The translations under genes were made by a program, and so were the position numbers. From Procambarus clarkii (lineage: Eukaryota > Arthropoda > Malacostraca > Decapoda > Cambaridae), in contig NC_091160.1 in the NCBI RefSeq assembly GCF_040958095.1, positions 34,737,385-34,801,384 on the forward strand: a stretch of DNA of 64,000 nucleotides, read 5' to 3'. Shown here piece after piece: positions 63,201-64,000 of this stretch. The first letter of the stretch is position 1. Every line of letters starts with the position of its first letter. The notes below the pieces were generated by a model. That model was not told the origin of the DNA. It made no database searches and worked only from the letters and a program-made list of their open reading frames with translations.

Positions 63201-63703
63201 AGGGATCGGATAAATTTTATCAGCCTTTTCAGCCAGGTCATCTAGTATCATGTTTGGGAGTACTGCCAAGAGGCCCTGGTGAGTATAGAGAGGCAGGTAC
63301 TGATAGAAACAGTGCCTGGATCATGTTGTATGTACTGAAGGGGCAAAGTCGGTATCTATTCATTGCAAAAAAAACAAAAAAACAAAACAAAAAAAAGTGA
63401 ACACATTCCATTGTAGAAAAGGGCAGCCTTGAGAGCATTGTACTTCCTACTAATCAGTGGATTTCTGAAAACAATGTTGACTCTGTGGATTCTATTTTTC
63501 TCTTACAGGTGGATACAGGAGTTCACAATAGCCAACTCCTGCTAGTAGGCTTAGAGCTTTCCCTTCCCATAGCTCATGTTAAACCTCACCTTACTAGTTT
63601 ACCCTGGAACATGACCCACCAATTGGTTAACAACCCGGTCACAATTATTGCCGGATTAACGGGTGAACAATTAAGGATTGGTACCCCAGTCAATCCTCCC
63701 TAG
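54226..63703 (+). CDS. GT13-family (POMGNT1-like) glycosyltransferase homologue, probably catalytically dead
   Basis: Ten exons total 1713 nt, exactly divisible, giving ~570 residues (human POMGNT1 is ~660). Order: short basic N-terminus, membrane anchor ~19-31, His/Pro-rich linker, nucleotide-binding strand (~86-91), a long insertion (~140-270), the region equivalent to the metal site, and the C-terminal part. By eye, IYCISAHN (324-331), CVVPDV (403-408) and NYDDDF (494-499) match conserved POMGNT1 positions. The acidic EDD/EED metal motif reads Glu298-Thr-Gly, the catalytic-base Asp in the W-D-D-W region is replaced (WLSW, 391-394), and the stem lectin-like domain seems missing. Expected location is the Golgi membrane, type II. 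In active members UDP-GlcNAc is the donor. Here the activity is doubtful. Confidence 0.8.
54534..55144 (+). pseudogene. LINE reverse transcriptase C-terminal fragment
   Basis: Continuous frame of about 200 codons homologous to 22350-23010, including GPRMWNDLP and a final SLNQFKIKTKQYLINSL. It lacks the catalytic palm, so it is a 5'-truncated dead copy. Confidence 0.8.
54534..55500 (+). mobile_element. LINE family 1 copy, 5'-truncated
   Basis: Begins in the RT thumb (DGKFLGVLIDHKLNFQGH) and runs through the C-terminal region (LYYSLIYPYLNYGICAWGST) to a stop near 55144. It then has a 3' UTR and a (ttta)n tail, and is largely open. It is better preserved than the copy at 21515, which fits a more recent insertion. 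Confidence 0.88.
55588..55645 (+). CDS. Glycosyltransferase-like exon 2 (membrane anchor)
   Basis: Encodes VVMVAGTVVLVTLRPKTNA. The acceptor is catgatag and the donor tgcag|gtgaga. Confidence 0.72.
55821..55942 (+). CDS. Glycosyltransferase-like exon 3 (His/Pro linker)
   Basis: Residues 39-79 with acidic LLEDD then HYSSHGHHHAPRHPPP. The acceptor is ttattgcag and the donor atcag|gtactg. Confidence 0.72.
55943..56847 (+). other. Glycosyltransferase-like intron 3
   Basis: Contains (aat)n near 55970-55995, a tRNA-like fragment near 56000-56080 (B-box aagttcgaaccctc), and SINE family B directly abutting the next exon. Confidence 0.65.
56640..56842 (+). mobile_element. SINE family B copy 2
   Basis: Matches 4890-5107 from ccacttgg...ctggacggtaga through ggcgttcaatcc to the pyrimidine-rich end. 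It stops only a few bases before the exon 4 acceptor, so its tail supplies that acceptor's pyrimidine tract. Confidence 0.78.
56848..56915 (+). CDS. Glycosyltransferase-like exon 4
   Basis: Residues 80-102: GPLAGVPMLVLVTTRD, equivalent to the first strand of the GT-A fold (VPVAVIAGNRP in POMGNT1). Acceptor taattag gives phase 0. The overlapping tcag acceptor four bases on would need a different incoming phase. Confidence 0.75.
56916..57429 (+). other. Glycosyltransferase-like intron 4
   Basis: AT-rich; nothing recognised. Confidence 0.6.
57430..58050 (+). CDS. Glycosyltransferase-like exon 5 (largest)
   Basis: Residues 102-308. Begins SIESVLQETAGSGIHLVVSV, has a long insertion relative to POMGNT1 with NIT as an N-glycosylation sequon, and ends EYLMLLETGYALSPNF at the degenerate metal site. 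The acceptor is ttattgcag and the donor gtcag|gtaaat. Confidence 0.87.
58051..58520 (+). other. Glycosyltransferase-like intron 5
   Basis: Carries a short minus-strand fragment of the LINE 1/SINE D 3' end (aaagccactagcatgcatagcgtttcg) near 58140-58170. Confidence 0.6.
58521..58749 (+). CDS. Glycosyltransferase-like exon 6
   Basis: Residues 309-385: SQTLAAMKEDPSIYCISAHN then VYRFDHFVAKATLIPSKLV. The GLGW motif of active GT13 enzymes is not retained (AKAT). The acceptor is tggttctcag and the donor cttg|gtaagt. Confidence 0.87.
58750..60959 (+). other. Glycosyltransferase-like intron 6
   Basis: Intron of 2.2 kb, more than half of it a minus-strand LINE family 1 copy. Also has (aat)n near 59402-59421. 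Confidence 0.7.
59440..60880 (-). mobile_element. LINE family 1 copy, antisense in intron
   Basis: The minus strand matches LINE 1 from about the RT thumb (60740) through the C-terminal region (60120-60300; IKGP and SLNQFK recognisable) to the 3' UTR motif near 59800. It is decayed by stops and indels. The outer limits are approximate. Confidence 0.75.
60960..61156 (+). CDS. Glycosyltransferase-like exon 7
   Basis: Residues 386-451: ESLEIWLSWWSRRRRRGCVV then PDVPRI. It aligns with the DWDMWMR...CIIPDVSR stretch of POMGNT1, with both Asp lost and the following HFG-like residues absent. The acceptor is aacctacag and the donor tctag|gttagt. Confidence 0.86.
61157..61803 (+). other. Glycosyltransferase-like intron 7
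   Basis: AT-rich, with a minus LINE family 2 tail remnant near 61360-61450. Confidence 0.55.
61804..61894 (+). CDS. Glycosyltransferase-like exon 8
   Basis: Residues 451-481: SQDLYESITAAEPLGGSVVN then CNDAQFFPHIM. Corresponds to the HRLLSEAEVL...CEDSF segment of POMGNT1. The acceptor is accagtatag and the donor aatg|gtattc. Confidence 0.8.
61895..62394 (+). other. Glycosyltransferase-like intron 8
   Basis: AT-rich; nothing recognised beyond a small inverted copy of ccaagtccagaaa near 62204-62240. Confidence 0.55.
62395..62469 (+). CDS. Glycosyltransferase-like exon 9
   Basis: Residues 482-506: NASAYIIYMKMENYDDDFTF. Matches the (V/Y)xxIRMEKDDDFTTW block of POMGNT1. NAS is a sequon. Phase 0 at both ends. 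Confidence 0.87.
62470..63508 (+). other. Glycosyltransferase-like intron 9
   Basis: Unique-looking sequence with an A-rich run near 63366-63396. No exon seen. Confidence 0.6.
63509..63703 (+). CDS. Glycosyltransferase-like exon 10 (last)
   Basis: Residues 507-570: VDTGVHNSQLLLVGLELSLP, ending GTPVNPP and TAG. Equivalent to the RGxWRLFRKKNHFLVVGVP region and tail of POMGNT1. The acceptor is tctcttacag. Confidence 0.85.
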   Translation: MDTGVHNSQLLLVGLELSLPIAHVKPHLTSLPWNMTHQLVNNPVTIIAGLTGEQLRIGTPVNPP

Positions 63704-64000
63704 CCAAGATTCAAATTCGCACAAAATCGCTAATAGGAAAGTCGTTACCATGTTCAAGTATTATTCCTCTTGTTACTGTGTGCTTTACTTATCCTTCCAT
63801 CTGGCTATTAATGGTGACATACTGTTAAAGAATAATGGTATTGATCTATTAAATGTGTTGTAGTGGTTACTAGAACCATTAAGGGAAACTGGGTATCCCA
63901 CAATGCAATTTCAATATTGTGATTGAAAGAAATGCATATTATTATGTACCTTATTCTTAAATAATCTGGATATGTGATCAATCATTGTACACATTTCTAG
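63704..64000 (+). other. Probable 3' UTR
   Basis: Follows the stop codon; no AATAAA was seen before the window ends. Confidence 0.45.

Overview
The window looks like nuclear DNA from a decapod crustacean, perhaps a crayfish or lobster. This is inferred from several tRNA-derived SINE families of a type I associate with decapods, non-LTR retrotransposon debris, a very high microsatellite and minisatellite load, and intron-rich genes with canonical GT-AG splice sites. I could run no database search; all family calls are by eye.

Three genes can be reconstructed, all on the + strand. (1) 8587-10497: the last three coding exons of a Ras-family small GTPase (Di-Ras/RasD-like), ending in a CAIL prenylation box. 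Its 5' exon or exons with the P-loop were not found in the window. (2) 23518-44560: a complete 13-exon gene for a protein of about 2052 residues. It has a helical N-terminus faintly like the Lines family, two very large low-complexity exons, a divergent methyl-CpG-binding (MBD)-like fold split by an intron, and C-terminal Cys/His clusters. I cannot match this architecture to a known protein. (3) 54226-63703: a 10-exon gene for a type II membrane glycosyltransferase of the GT13 (POMGNT1/MGAT1) fold, about 570 residues. Its metal-binding and catalytic-base motifs are lost, so it is a likely pseudoenzyme or a divergent enzyme. Two other possible first exons (47651 and 52688) end in the same phase.

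Layout: 1-18 kb is dominated by (CT)n, (GA)n, (CA)n and (GT)n tracts and by minisatellites with 13-64 bp units, with the GTPase exons embedded among them. 18-23.5 kb holds foldback MITEs, SINEs and a LINE copy with a broken reverse transcriptase. 23.5-44.6 kb is the MBD-like gene, with TTAA-flanked piggyBac-like MITEs in its introns. 44.6-54 kb is intergenic or first-exon territory with more minisatellites, including five near-identical 120-bp units. 54-63.7 kb is the glycosyltransferase-like gene, with LINE and SINE insertions in its introns.

The three genes are unrelated in function and there is no operon logic. No CRISPR array, rRNA, intact tRNA gene or virus was seen.
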